From the NCBI GenBank assembly GCA_026018925.1, contig JAKSZU010000004.1, positions 12,602,964 to 12,666,963 of the forward strand: a DNA stretch of 64,000 bases, given 5' to 3'. Made by a program: the position numbers and the translations under genes. Below are positions 20,525 to 31,856 of this stretch, in pieces. This DNA is from Tupaia tana. Lineage: Eukaryota; Chordata; Mammalia; Scandentia; Tupaiidae. How positions within the stretch are numbered: position 1 is the first letter of the stretch; every line of letters begins with the position of its first letter. The notes under the pieces are model-generated. The model searched no databases, was not told where the DNA came from, and saw nothing but the letters and a program-made list of their open reading frames with translations.

Positions 20525-20850
20525 TGACAAGTGCAGTTGTCGAGTTACCTGGAGATCAGCGTGACCTCTGGAGCTCGTTTTCTGACTTTGTTACCGTGGG
20601 TTTAGGGCTACCGAGCTTCGCTTCCGAGGTATGATCCTTAGAAAACCCAGCTCACGACCCAGTGCTCAGTGAGGGCTCCATTCTGGACGGTCAGAGGCAA
20701 GCATCACGCGCCTCGGTGTGCACGCCAGCACTCGGCTCTCCAGCCCTGCCTGGCCGCCTGGAGCTCACCGTCTCTGCCTGCCCGGCCGTCTAGGCAGGGG
20801 CGTCGCTGAGGGTCCTGCAGTTCTTCCTCAGTCCACCCCATTTGCTGCTC
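20525..20850 (-). mobile_element. Probable L1 remnant (copy 2)
   Basis: Equivalent to 9400-9720. Confidence 0.4.
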
Positions 20851-21164
20851 TTCCCTGTGACCACCCCAGCTCAGGGCCACCTCCCTAGCAAGTCCAGCTG
20901 CACGGCCCACTCCTGTGGCGCCTCCCTGGGGTGGGAGAAGTGGCCCCAGGTTGAAGCTGGTGTGCTTCGAGGGCACACGACCCGCCGAGTCTCTCAGCGA
21001 TGCGCCTGCACTGCCTGCCGCCCAGCGTCCGGAACAGCTGCCTCGCGCCGGCCGCTCTCTCCTCCTCCGTCCGTACTCAGGATGGCGATGGGCAGAGGGG
21101 CCTCTAGGTCCGCCATCGTGACCAGAGCAAAGCGAAAGTCGACCACGTGGGCTTTGGCCTGGGC

Positions 21165-21345
21165 TTGGGGTCTAACGCGAGTTCAGGCTCCGACTCTGCC
21201 GCTTACTCCTGTGCGCCCTGGGGCGTGTGACTCAGCCTCTCTGATCCTCAGCGTTCTCAGTACGAGGTGGGTGACATCGTCCCTGTCTCAGCTTTGCCGT
21301 GGAGAAAAAATGGCGAGGGCGGGATGGAGCATCCGGCGCACCGGG
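21165..21345 (+). repeat. MIR-type SINE remnant
   Basis: Order of motifs as in the ancient mammalian MIR: 'gactctgccgcttactcc', 'gtgtgactcagcctctctg', then a purine-rich 'gtgggtgacatcgtccctg'. It lies just past the end of the duplicated block. Confidence 0.7.
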
Positions 21346-21479
21346 GAACTTTGGTATGTGGAAAGCAGCGCAGCGGGTGACCGTGTGGGCCGGCTTCCTA
21401 AGACCCCACGGAGCTGCATCCCCAGAGAAAACCCCAGAAGCCTGCACCCTCCATGCAGCGCCCGGTACCTAGTCCTTTT

Positions 21480-21750
21480 TTTTTTTTTTTTTTTTTTTTG
21501 GAGAGGTTTTTGCTATAGGGCGCGTGCGCTCGCCAGACAGACAGAGAAAGACAGAGAGATAGAAAGCAGGAAATCACCCCCCAGGGGGGATGGCCACGCC
21601 GCAATCCCTTCTCCTCCATTCTCCTCTCGGGATCTTGGGCACGCACGCACACGCGCCCGGCGTGAGTTTAAGCCGCCGGGTCTGGGACTCGAACCGCGGT
21701 CGACTACGTGGGAGTCCAGCGACATAGCCATTACGCTAACTGCTGGTCCC
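21480..21750 (-). repeat. Young tRNA-headed SINE, full length, perfect boxes
   Basis: Read on the minus strand, it has an exact A box TAGCGTAATGG (complement of 21728-21738) and an exact B box GGTTCGAGTCC (complement of 21685-21695), the RNA polymerase III internal promoter. It is flanked by a perfect 16-bp target-site duplication GGTACCTAGTCCTTTT (21464-21479 and 21751-21766), whose T-rich end fits L1 endonuclease cutting. A good reference copy of the family. Confidence 0.95.
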
Positions 21751-21766
21751 GGTACCTAGTCCTTTT

Positions 21767-23708
21767 AAACGTCTGAGCAGCCTTCCCGTTCCGCACACAG
21801 CTTCGTGTCTCCGGGTTCCCGCCGCTGACCCATGCTCGGCCCCGGCGGTGGTTTCCCGCGAGTCCAAGGGGGAGCCGCCGCTGGACCTCATCCCGAGGCA
21901 GGAGGGGCCGCGGCCTTCTTCCCACCAGCTCCTCCCTTCGATTTTCCCAGAGACCAGAGCCCTTCGCTGGTCCTGCACCAGGTCAGGGTCAACGCGGGCG
22001 GACCTCGGGTCTGAGCTGCCAGGGCAGCCCCGGAGGAGGCAGAGGGCAAGGAGGAGCAGTCTGGAGGGAGCCGGGCGGAGGTGACGGCCTCCACACCGTC
22101 TGTTACTCCCATGTGCTCTAAGCTACCTCGGCCGGGTAAAAATATCTCCTAACCCTCTTCATTTCAGTTCAACGCTTCCAGAAAAGAGGTACTTGACATT
22201 CAGTTCGTAGACGGGACTAGAACAAATACGAGAAGTACATAATATTCAGGGAAACTGGAGGACGGAGAACTTCGGCAACTGACACTTGGAAACTTCCTGA
22301 TGTCTTGAAAAGCAGAACCAGGTGAGGAGCGAAGGTAAGAGGGACGCCGCTTCCCTGCTGGGCGGGTTTGCAGGGCTGTCGGGAGAGGGGCAGGTGTTTC
22401 TGCTCCTCCGGCCCTGGCACCTGATATGGCCCCCTTAAAGCCTTCCGCCCTGTCAGTCCTGCTGGCGCACCCCCTGGCTCCCCATCGCCTACGGCAGAGT
22501 GGCCCCTGGGGCTGGAGAAGTGCTCCCCGCTGCTTGCCCGCGCCACCCCCCCCCAGCCTCTGAGCCTTGTGCTCCAGTGTGTTACGACGTGAGGTAGAGC
22601 CATCGGCGTGGAGGGAAGTGAGGTCCCTTCCACTGCCACAAACCGTCAGAGGAGGATGGGTTGTGTCACCCGAGGGTGAGGATGGTGTGTGGGTGCTACT
22701 GCTCAGGGGTCGGGGAGAGGGTTCTTTGGTCTCCACCCCAAGAGGTTCAAGATCTGTGGGTCTCAAAATGCTCGATCTCAAAGCAAGAGGCAGGCCACCA
22801 TCCTTATGCCGCGGCAGGGGACTCAGAGGTGACAACAGGCTGGCTTTGTCTTAGATACCTTCACTTCCCAGGTGTCACCACCCACCGGGGGTTTCCTAGT
22901 TGCACATCTGTGACAGCAAGTGCTTCTGGGGCACATCACCACACTGCCAGGTTCAGACCTTGGCACTGCTACCACACGCCACGGCCCATGGGAGAGCATC
23001 CTCTCATCTGCAGCATGGGGACGGTTGGGGCATGGAGTGCAGGTACGACGGCGACGGTGACCCGGGGCAGGAACTCGGGCCCTCCAGGGTCTGTGATAGT
23101 CTCCGCCCCCCGGAGGTAGGCAGCCCTGTTCCTGGCGCGCTCCCACTGGGCTGCAGCTCACCGCCTGCTGGCTGCGGTTGTTCCTGCTTCTCGAATCGCT
23201 GTGGCTATCGCCACTGACCGCTGTTTTCTGTGCCGGCGACAGGCCTCAGAGCTGAGCCTGGGGTCCCAGCACAGCCGGCTTCTGGGCCCCTGTGCCGACG
23301 GCTGTTCCGTTTCATGTCCTCCCTCTGGGTCTGAGCCTTGCTTTGTCCCCCATTATGGGAAGCCACGTCCTATGTGGCCCCACAACTGCCTCGGCACCAG
23401 TGAATTTCTGAGTAGAAATGGCCAGGCAGGGAGAGGCGTCCCCTCGGCCATCTTAGCATTCCATTCAGAGAGTCAGCCAGGCTTGCGGTAGGGACGGATC
23501 GAAGGCACAGGTTTGCGCTGGTGCCGAGGTTGCTGGGCTTTCCCATGGCTTGTTCGTGACAGACAGCTCTGACCGAAACGCCACCTAGACCCCGCAGGGA
23601 CGCAGAGGCCGGCTGTTCGCTCCTGTTCGCCGCGTGCAGCCAGCAGGTCTCAGGCACCCGGCCTGTGTCCAGCACCGCTATGGGCATTAGAGCACAGCCC
23701 TGAGAAAT
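21767..23708. other. GC-rich single-copy stretch, no gene recognised
   Basis: Many overlapping open frames on both strands (up to 211 codons, 22200-22835 minus) but none with a known domain, plausible start context and splice pattern together. A weak MIR-like segment lies at about 22935-23040 ('ccaggttcagaccttggc', 'catctgcagcatggggac'). Confidence 0.5.
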
Positions 23709-23719
23709 ACAGACAAGGT

Positions 23720-23969
23720 GGGGCCAGCAGGTGGTGTGGTGGTTAAGGCGGTGGACTCCCACACGGCCAGATGAGGTTCAAGTCCTGGATGCAGCAGCTT
23801 GAAAATCATGCTGGGCACGTGTATGCATGCCAAATCCTGAGAGGAGAATGGTCATCTCCCCTGGGGGGTGATTTCTCACTTTCTTTCTCTTTCTTTCTCT
23901 AGCAAGTACACATGCTCTATGGCAAACACCTTAAAAAATACACACACACGCACACGCACACCCACACAC
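23720..23969 (+). repeat. tRNA-headed SINE with CA-rich tail
   Basis: Head 'ggggccagcaggtggtgtgg', B-box-like GGTTCAAGTCC, body shortened by a deletion ('gagaatggtcatctcccctg'), tail followed by a CA-rich run (23938-23969). Flanked by ACAGACAAGGT at 23709-23719 and 23970-23980. Confidence 0.9.
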
Positions 23970-23995
23970 ACAGACAAGGTTTGGAAGACATGCCA

Positions 23996-24135
23996 AAAGG
24001 GTGAGCATGTGTGTCCAAAACCCTGAGAGGAGGAAGGAGAAGGGGTTGTGGTGTGGTCCTCCCCTATCAGGTGCTTTCTCATTTTCTCTCTCTCTCTCTG
24101 ATGAGCACATGGACCCCTTAGCAAAACAAACAAAA
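23996..24135 (+). repeat. Headless SINE body
   Basis: Begins within the body ('gtgtccaaaaccctgagagg') without any tRNA head, then CT-rich run and 'accccttagc' A-rich tail. It lies just outside the duplication that flanks the previous SINE. Confidence 0.7.
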
Positions 24136-24139
24136 ATTA

Positions 24140-24818
24140 GTCATGATTCTTGGCACTTTTGCATTATCTACAAAAACTGTTTTGCTGAACCTCTTAGTAA
24201 CGTAAACAGGACAGTAAGTGAGTTCATATTTCAGTGAGCAAATGGATTTCAAGGCTTTTACTCAGAAACTCAGCAGTCCTCGGTGATTGTCCAATCGGCT
24301 TCCATCCCCTTGTCCCGCCAAGTGCGTACCCAAGTGAGCTCTGGGAACAGTAACAGCTGGCACGTCCTGGGCACCTCTGTGCAAAGGACCAGACAGGGCG
24401 CCAGGCCTAGGTTCTGCCCAGGTGTGCGCTGTGCGCTGTGTGCTGTGTGCTGTTCCTGCAGCGGGGAGCTGCCAGTAGGTGTGTGAGCAGTAACGGTTTG
24501 CTCTCAGACGGCGCTGACGGGCTTGTAGCCAGAGGCCCAGGGCTGTGGGCAGATGGCAAGGCAAGGGTGGGAGGTGTAAGTGTGGTAAGATGAAGTAACA
24601 CCTGAGAAGAGGCCGGAGGGTGAGAAGGAGTTGACCGCAAGGAACTTTGGGGCAGGAAGCTCCAGGCCAGGGGCAGTAAGTGCACAGGCCTGGAGGTGGG
24701 TTTTAAAAACAGTTCTAGAAAGTTCTATGTAGGAGAAGTAGTCGGCTAGCTCTGAGATGGAGGCTGCACGGGAACTGAGAGTGTGTAATGAGCACCACTT
24801 CTGGAAATGAATCCCAGC
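24140..24818. other. No gene or repeat recognised
   Basis: Mixed-composition sequence with a short CTGTGTGCTG repeat around 24427-24450. Open frames are short shadows. Confidence 0.5.
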
Positions 24819-24819
24819 A

Positions 24820-25010
24820 GATGCTAGCTCCGACCTTGGAGAGGCCGTCTAACCTTTCTGTGCCTCAATTTCCTGTTCTGTAAAACAACGCTGATGATGA
24901 CATCACAGCCTTGTAGTAAGGGTTGAAGGTAAAATTTAGGCATAGCGGCAGTCCAGTCTCTTGCACACAGAGGTACTCCGTACATGTCAGCCATTACTAA
25001 GTTTCCAGAG
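24820..25010 (+). repeat. MIR-type SINE remnant
   Basis: Well-preserved order: 'ctgtgcctcaatttcctg', 'ctgtaaaacaacgctgatg', then 'ttgcacacagaggtactcc', as in MIR. Confidence 0.8.
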
Positions 25011-25210
25011 CTCTCCGTGTACACGCTTGGCTGGACAAGGGGGTGGAGACCAGTTAGATGATCTCTTCTGGTCTGGTGAATTTTTGAGTAAAAGGCTTGA
25101 AAGCCATTTACTCACTGAAGAAGGAACTCACTGTCTTATTTCCGTTATTAAGAGGTTTAGCAAAAGATTTTTTGGTAGGTAACAGCAAGGTGCCCAGAAT
25201 TATAACTAAT

Positions 25211-25463
25211 TAAAAAAAAAAATTGCTAGGGGGTGCATGTGTTCACCAGAGAGAAAGAGACAAAGAAAGAGAGAGAGAAAATGAGAAAGTACCCCCCTGG
25301 GGGGATGACCACGCAGCAATCCCTTCTCCTCCCATCTCCACTTGTGGTTTTGGGCATGCATATACACAAGCCTGGCATATTTTCGAGCCACAGGGTCTGA
25401 CACTTGAACCACCCAATTGGCCATGTGGGATCCAGTTGCCTTAACCACTATACTGCCAGCTGG
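25211..25463 (-). repeat. tRNA-headed SINE, antisense
   Basis: 'aaaaattgctagggggtgca', GA-rich run, reversed body and head ending 'actgccagctggct'. Confidence 0.85.
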
Positions 25464-25464
25464 C

Positions 25465-25731
25465 TTTATTTATTTATTTATTTTTTGAGAGTTTTTTGCT
25501 ATAGGGCGTGTGCGCTCACCAGAAAGAGAGACAGAGAAACAGAAAGAGAGAAATCACGCCCACCCCTGCGGGGGATGGCCACGCTGCAATTCCCTCTCCA
25601 GTCTCCTCTCGGGGCCTTAGGCACGCATGCCCACGTGCCCGGTGTGAGTTTAAGCCACCGGGTCCCGGACTCAAACTACAGTCGACTACATGGGAGTCCA
25701 GCGACATAGCCATTACGCTAACTGCTGGTCC
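25465..25731 (-). repeat. tRNA-headed SINE, long form, antisense
   Basis: Directly adjoins the previous element. TTTA-rich start, reversed tail, body, A box, end 'aactgctggtcc'. Confidence 0.9.
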
Positions 25732-25732
25732 T

Positions 25733-26430
25733 CAGCTGACCCTAATTAAAAAACAAAACAAAACTAAACTAAAACTAATTTGAATTGATGAGTTTTTATT
25801 GTATTTTTAAAGAGAAATTATTTAATATTCCTTGGGAAAACATTAATAATTATTTCAGTATTTAGAAAGTCTACTGGAGTTTTAGAAGGAGCATACTATA
25901 TTATAGTATTAGTAGTAGTATTATGAATTCAGCGAAATTCCCATTCTTTACACCCAGAATTTTCTGATGTTCCTGTCCTAAGAAACAGGCTTCCAAGGCT
26001 CTCTTGACTGCTCTAAGTCCCCAGGCTGGCCTAAAGCAGACCCTTTTGTCATTCAAGTTCAAGAACCAGTGCCAAAGATCAGGCCATCCAACACCCTGTT
26101 TCACAAATGAGGAAGCTGAACTCAGAGAGGGGGAGTTGCTTCTTTAGAAATCCTATTAGGAGTATGTCTTATTTGGACAAGGACACCCCCCCTGTGGCCC
26201 CTAAAACTATAGCATATCAGAAGCAACTGCCCTTTCAAAGAAAGCAAAAGGTGGATTCTGCTCACAGCTACACTTAATTTATTATTTCATTTATTCTACA
26301 ATATTCATCAACACCTACCATATTCCAGGTAACGTGCAAATCCTGGGAATATAGAGGAGAATAAGACAGCATATGAGTGGTTATTGCTTTTTTTCAATCT
26401 CATAAATTTTATAAGAATAAAAATATGAAG
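25733..26430. other. AT-rich single-copy stretch
   Basis: No gene seen. Contains a TAG/TAT run near 25900-25925 and a possible short MIR piece at about 26095-26140 ('caaatgaggaagctgaac'). Confidence 0.5.
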
Positions 26431-26836
26431 AGATACAAAATAGCATGCACAGTATAGGTCTTTTAATATTAATTCTGAAAATGTCTGCAAGTTGGGGATG
26501 TTTAGACCATTTACATTTAATGTAATTGTTGGTATAGCTGGATTTAAAAGTATCATATATTTGCTTTCTATTTTTCCCCCCCCCCCCCTGCCCCCATGGT
26601 CCTTTTTTTTTCCTCTGCCTTTGTTTGAATTACTTTTCTATTTTTAAATTATTCCATATTAACTTACTTTTGGCTCACAAATTATGCCTTTTCAAAAGTG
26701 GTTTCCTGAAAGCTTATGCTATACAACTTTAACTTACCTAGCTTTAGGTAATGCTACATTATTTCTCATATTGTGAAAGAACTTTAAAACATTTCCTTCT
26801 AAACTTTTCATTACTTTAGTTACACACTCTATTCTT

Positions 26837-27289
26837 TTTTTTTTTTTTTTTTTTTTTTTTTGAGAGTTTTTTGCTATAGGGCGTGTGCGCTCGCCAAACA
26901 GACAGAGAGATAGAAAGCAAGAAATCACCCCCCAGGGAGGATGGCCACGCCGCAATCCTTTTTCTTCCATTTTCCTCTCGGGATCTTGGGCATGCACACA
27001 CACACGCCCGGCGTGAGTTTTCCTTTTTTTTTTTTTTTTTAGAGGTTTTTGCTATAGGGTGCGTGCGCTCACCAGACAGACAGAGAGAGACAGAGAGGCA
27101 GAAAGCGAGAAATCACCCCCCAGAGGGGATGGCCACGCTGCAATCCCTTCTCCTCCATTCTCCTCTCGGGATCTTGGGCACACACGCACACGCGCCCGGC
27201 GTGAGTTTAAGCCACCGGGTCCGGGACTCGAACCGCGGTCAACTACATGGGAGTCCAAAGACATAGCCATTACGCTAACTGCTGGTCCC
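26837..27289 (-). repeat. Two-unit (dimeric) SINE inserted as one piece
   Basis: Read on the minus strand: a full unit with tRNA head (27289 back to about 27035), an A-rich linker, then a second unit lacking the head (27017 back to 26850), then A tail. A single 14-bp target-site duplication CACACTCTATTCTT encloses both units (26823-26836 and 27290-27303), with none between them. This supports retroposition of a dimer rather than two separate insertions. Confidence 0.88.
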
Positions 27290-27346
27290 CACACTCTATT
27301 CTTGTACATGTTGTGAACCCCAGAATGCATTATTACTTTTTCTTGA

Positions 27347-27607
27347 GACTTTTTTTTTTGGAGAGGTTTTTTTGCTATAGGGCGTGTGCGCTTGCCAGAC
27401 AGACAGAGATGAGAGATAGAAAGCGAGAAATCACCCCCCAGGGGGGATGGCCACGCCACAATCCCTTCTCCTCCGTTCTTCTCTCGGGATTTTGGGCACG
27501 CACGCACATGCGTCTGGCGTGAATTTGAGCCACCGGGTCCAGATCTTGAATTGCAGTCGACTACATGGGAGTCCAGCGACGAAGCCATTACACCATCTGC
27601 TGGTCCC
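27347..27607 (-). repeat. tRNA-headed SINE, long form, antisense
   Basis: T-run, 'gtttttttgctatagggcgt', hairpin element, reversed body, head ending 'accatctgctggtccc'. Confidence 0.9.
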
Positions 27608-27667
27608 TTTCAGGGTTCCATTTTCTCCTCTGTGACATGGTTACAACCAGAAGTTGGTTATTCTTCT

Positions 27668-27900
27668 TCTTTTTTTTAACGTTTACTTATTTCTCCCATG
27701 AGTGAAAGAGACAGAGAGAGAGAGAGGGAGAGGAGGCAGCGCCTTCACCAGGGTCTCGAAACTGTGGTCCAGCCCCAGCCTCAGCAGTCTGGGTCATAGG
27801 CACCCGCACGCCAGGGTACTCGGGAGTCTCTGGTTGGGAACCTGGAACATCCCACATGTGCCGGCCTCAGAAAGTACTGCATTGTCCTGCTGGCACCACC
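27668..27900 (-). repeat. SINE-like element of a different family
   Basis: Starts with a T-run and a GA-rich stretch (27710-27735) like an antisense SINE tail, and has a B-box-like site on the minus strand (GTTTCGAGACC, complement of 27754-27764). The rest does not resemble the dominant family. Confidence 0.45.
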
Positions 27901-27904
27901 ACCG

Positions 27905-28685
27905 GACTCAGAAGCTAGGTATTCTTTGAGGACATGGTCAACATAGCTGTTGGTTGTGACATGGTCCAAAGGGCCTTGTCCTTGCCCAAGGGGACACTTT
28001 CACGAGGTGGCCTCCTGCTGCTGTTCCTAACATTGGATTTAGTTCCAGTCTCTGTGTGGGCCATGAGACCCTTCAGGGCAGTGTGAGACCTGCCTCTAGT
28101 GCTCCTCTCACCGCTGAGGCTGCTCCCTCTTGTCACTGGGCTCCTGGTGTGACAAGCCTTCAGTCCCTCCTAATGGCACCTTTCAGGACACACAAGATTA
28201 TCCACAGCAGGACAAGGTGTTTCTTCCTGCTCCCTCCCCAAGGTTCTCACCATTCTCAGGATTTTCAGCCCCTTGACTCGCCTCAGTGGGTGAGCTCTGT
28301 GTCCCTGCCTGTGTCCCCTGGAGGTCTCAATGCAGGGGGAGAATGGCCTTTCCTACCCCAGGCTCAGTCAGAGTGACCAGGGCCTTCTTGATGGGTTTGA
28401 GGGCCTCAAACCTCAGAAAACAGGATTGGATCTGCTAGCTTGCTCCCTCCCAGAAGATCCCTGGTACTTAGGAAGCAACTTGGTCCAAACCCCACATCTG
28501 TCGGTGCCATGGTGCCACAGTTTCTCTTACAGAACAAGAATGAAACTAAAACCAAGTCAACTTTCAACCCATCAGGTACTCTGCCATGGATAAGTGGACT
28601 TTCTAGTTTGTGATAGAAACTGAATATTTGCAAAGCAATGTCCATGAGCCTTTTGCCACATGTGAATCACAACTGTGATTCCTCA
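27905..28685. other. Single-copy-like stretch, no gene recognised
   Basis: Contains a 106-codon plus frame (28056-28376) without known domains. An old LTR or transposon cannot be excluded by eye. Confidence 0.4.
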
Positions 28686-28779
28686 CTGCAGCTCTACAAG
28701 GAGGTGCACATGTCCGTCTGAGTCCAATCAGGAGACAAACCACACAGGAATTTAAACAGGAAATTTGACAAAAAGGTTC

Positions 28780-29160
28780 TTACCCGATGGAATATTATTC
28801 ATTCATAAGGTACAACTAAACCCTATTGTTTGATTCAAAGGGGATGAATACAGAAGACTAAATGTTGACCAAAGCGAGCCAGACTTTGAAAGACACACTG
28901 TATATCCCCACTCAATATGCACCATATGTCTGCAAGCTATGGCAGAAATGGGGAGATCTGAAGGTGTGACAGTAGAGAGGATAAATGTCGACACCAGAGA
29001 CTGTCAGGGAGGGGAGTGGCTGGTAGAGGGTGGGTGTGAGGAGAAAAGGGAAGAAACATTTAACAGACAGAATAAGTAAAGTTCTCTGTTGAAAGAAATA
29101 TATATTGTATACACATGATGGGGACTTTATGTAAGTGTGAAATTAAAAACAAAATAAATA
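28780..29160 (+). mobile_element. Possible L1 3'-end remnant
   Basis: 'gatggaatattattcattca' followed by a segment ending in an A-rich 'aaaaacaaaataaataaac' resembles the 3' end of an old L1 in sense orientation. Weak. Confidence 0.35.
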
Positions 29161-29164
29161 AACA

Positions 29165-31480
29165 AAACTCTAGCAGGAGAGTAACTGTAAAGTTGAAAAG
29201 AGAATGCTAAGAAATGCCCCAAGGCCAAGGACTGACCAAGCAAGGATATGCTGGAAGGGCCCTCCCCAAAGCCGGGCTTCAGAACCATTGGAGGGCATGT
29301 GCCCGCAGCCCTGGGCTGGCAGAGAAAATCAGATGCCAAGCAAGCAGGAAGAACCCTGTGGCTTCAGGTAGATGAGGCTGGCGGGCAGGCACATGGAGGG
29401 TGCTGATCTGCTGTGAGCATGGGGCCTGCGGTGCGTGGTGTCTGCACTTGGGATGAGGCGTGCACAGTAAGGGGCCACCAGACCTGGGCTGGGCTGTGGG
29501 GTCGTGGAGTGACCATGTGCTCTGGGCTTTGGTGGGGGCAGCCTGCTAGGTATCTGCATGCAGATACTGAGGTTGGCCTATACAGCAAGGACAAGGACAA
29601 GCAAAACGTAGCAACCAGAACCAGGGACATCCCTGTACCCGAGAAGTCCTTCAGGGCCCCTAATGACAGCGCTGTGAAGAATACGTACATGCGTGAAGGG
29701 TTTGTTTCTCACTGCAGAGCAGACGCGGAGGGTAAACGGGGGTGAGATGCGGTACCCTGGTGACTGGTAGCTGTATAGCCCACTGGCCACGCTGCTGCCA
29801 TGTGATCCCACACACACCTGCACACTGAGGCTGCCAGGAGCTGCCCCAAGCTCCCTGACCTCCCTCCCGGAGATGGAGCGTGCTCAGCCTTCCCCGCTCT
29901 GACGGAACTTACGGCCCTACAAACAGCGACCATCCTAGTCCTGGCTGCGTGGTTGCTGAAATTTAGGGTGGTCGCCACTGCACTCTGTGATCTGAAGACT
30001 GAGCTGTGAAATTAACCTCGACTTGTATACAATATATACGGAATAAAGATGGGATGGAGGAAAGGCTCCGCACATGCAAAGAAATACACATGTACCGGCT
30101 GTATCGCTGGCCACTGTCCCTGCTCACCTGGTCAGCCCACAGTTCCCTTGCCCTCAGCCGGAGCGCAGGTGCTGAGGGCCCTTTCCCAGGTGTGTGTCCC
30201 AAGTCATAATTCCTGACGGTCTGGTCCTCAGTCACCCTGCCTCCGGCTGCAGTGCCGGGACGCACTACTTACACTGAGTACGACAGTAGAGCTGGTGGGT
30301 ATGGGCTCCGAAGTTCTGGAGAGGCCCCTGGATTCCAGATGCAGCCGTCCCTGCCTCTGTCATGTAGCTGCAAGCCGAATTCCCCCCGGGACCTGGGGCA
30401 ACTCTCAGCTGCTGGAGTGACTGCTCCTTGGCTGTTGGTTCAGGGTCACAAGGAGCCCAGGGTGGCCAGGAGGAGCCGCACGGCTGATCTGACGGGACCG
30501 TCCGGGCACTCCTTGTCCTTCTGCGTACTTGCTCAAGGACTGAGCTCTAAACCAGCAGCCAGCAAAGCTCAAGCTGCCCCGATGGAGCAGGGCTCTGGGC
30601 TCTGACAGTGGTTGGAGCCACCTCCACTCCCTCCTGCCTCTGGAACCCAGGTGTTCCTGCTGGGGGAGGCGGCACCGGGTCTAGCCCTCTCTGCCCCACA
30701 CATGCTGTGCGTCCCGTATGAGAGAGAATCCCGTCCTCCCAGGGCATCGTCTCCCAGCTGGCATCAAAACTGCGGCTGCAGGTAGCCATTGCCCGCTGTC
30801 GGGCCAGCCACTTCCGGCCTGAGCAAAGACCAGCTAGCTGTGGGACAGGTGAGTTTCTGTCGCCTTGCTGGGACGTCAGGGGCCACACTGCCAGCCTGTG
30901 ATGGCTGATGGTGGGAAAGGCCTCCTGGGGGCTCGGGTGACGATGCTGGGCTCTGGTGGGGACGGGGCTACCGTGGCCACTGTTGAGATCTCTGAAGTCT
31001 CCCCTGCCAGAGTCATGGCACTGCCACTGCCAATACCTGTGACCCGTAGTCCCAGGGGGCTGGGAACTGCAGCATGCAGGGCTCCGGTGTCACCCGGAGC
31101 GGTGGTCACCAGGTCAGGCCCAGACAACTGGGCACATGGCCAGCGTGGGGTGGGGCCTCGCCCCCAGCACTGGCCCTTCCAGGCTGTGGTGCCGAGGGAG
31201 GCATGCCTGGCACTCATGGCGAGGTCCAGGGACATGAACCCAGAACCTTCCCAAGGTGGACCCAGCCGCGCCACTGGGCTGCACCCTTGCCTGGCCCTGT
31301 CGTTGTTTTATGAGAGTTGTATCAACATATGACCCACGCAGTCAGCCTCTCACACGCACAGGAAGTAGCAGTGTGTGTGCACTCACACTCACGCCCCACA
31401 CACACCAAAGAGGGAGAAGGTGCAAACTCTAAAAAGCCCTACAAGGACATAAAGTCCCAAACGTGAATGTCCCTTCCCTG
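29165..31480. other. GC-rich stretch, no gene recognised
   Basis: No clear repeats except short CA-rich spots (31370-31405). Frames of up to 155 codons on both strands overlap and look like compositional artefacts. Confidence 0.5.
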
Positions 31481-31856
31481 GCACCCCGAGTTCCACAGCG
31501 TCTTATTCCTGCAGCTCCTCTTTCCCCTACTTCCCTTGAATGGAAGGACGTGTTCATTTCTCCTGGGTGCGTACCTCGGAGTGGGAGTGGCACCGCCGGG
31601 TGAGGAGCCACGGAACTGTCCTCCACAGGGTCGGCTGTTTACCCCTGTGGCCCGGCGCAGGGCTCCCGGTGATCATCCCATCCACCTTTCTGCCGGCTCT
31701 GCCCTGCAGGGAACAAAGTCCTATCTCACTGTGGTTTTGATTTACATTTTCCAATGACTAATGATGCTGAGCATCTTTTTGTGGACATATTGTTCGTTAT
31801 ATGTCTTTGGAGAAATGTCTATTTAAATGCTTTGCCTGCTTTTTAACTGAGTTGTC

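Larger units (their letters stand above)
11130..21160 (+). repeat. 10-kb duplicated block, copy 2
   Basis: Second copy of the block at 1-10031. Its similarity to copy 1 ends at 21160 only because copy 1 ends there at the gap; sequence continues seamlessly into single-copy DNA. It carries a SINE absent from copy 1 (14660-14958) and lacks the copy 1 SINE, showing the empty target site at 19527-19540. Confidence 0.97.
26440..27665 (-). mobile_element. Ancient L1 fragment, antisense, split by SINEs
   Basis: 'gatgtttagaccatttacat' and 'aatgtaattgttggtatag' resemble reverse-strand L1 ORF2. The match resumes after the SINEs at 27304 ('catgttgtgaaccccagaat'). A C-run (26575-26588) lies inside. Confidence 0.7.
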
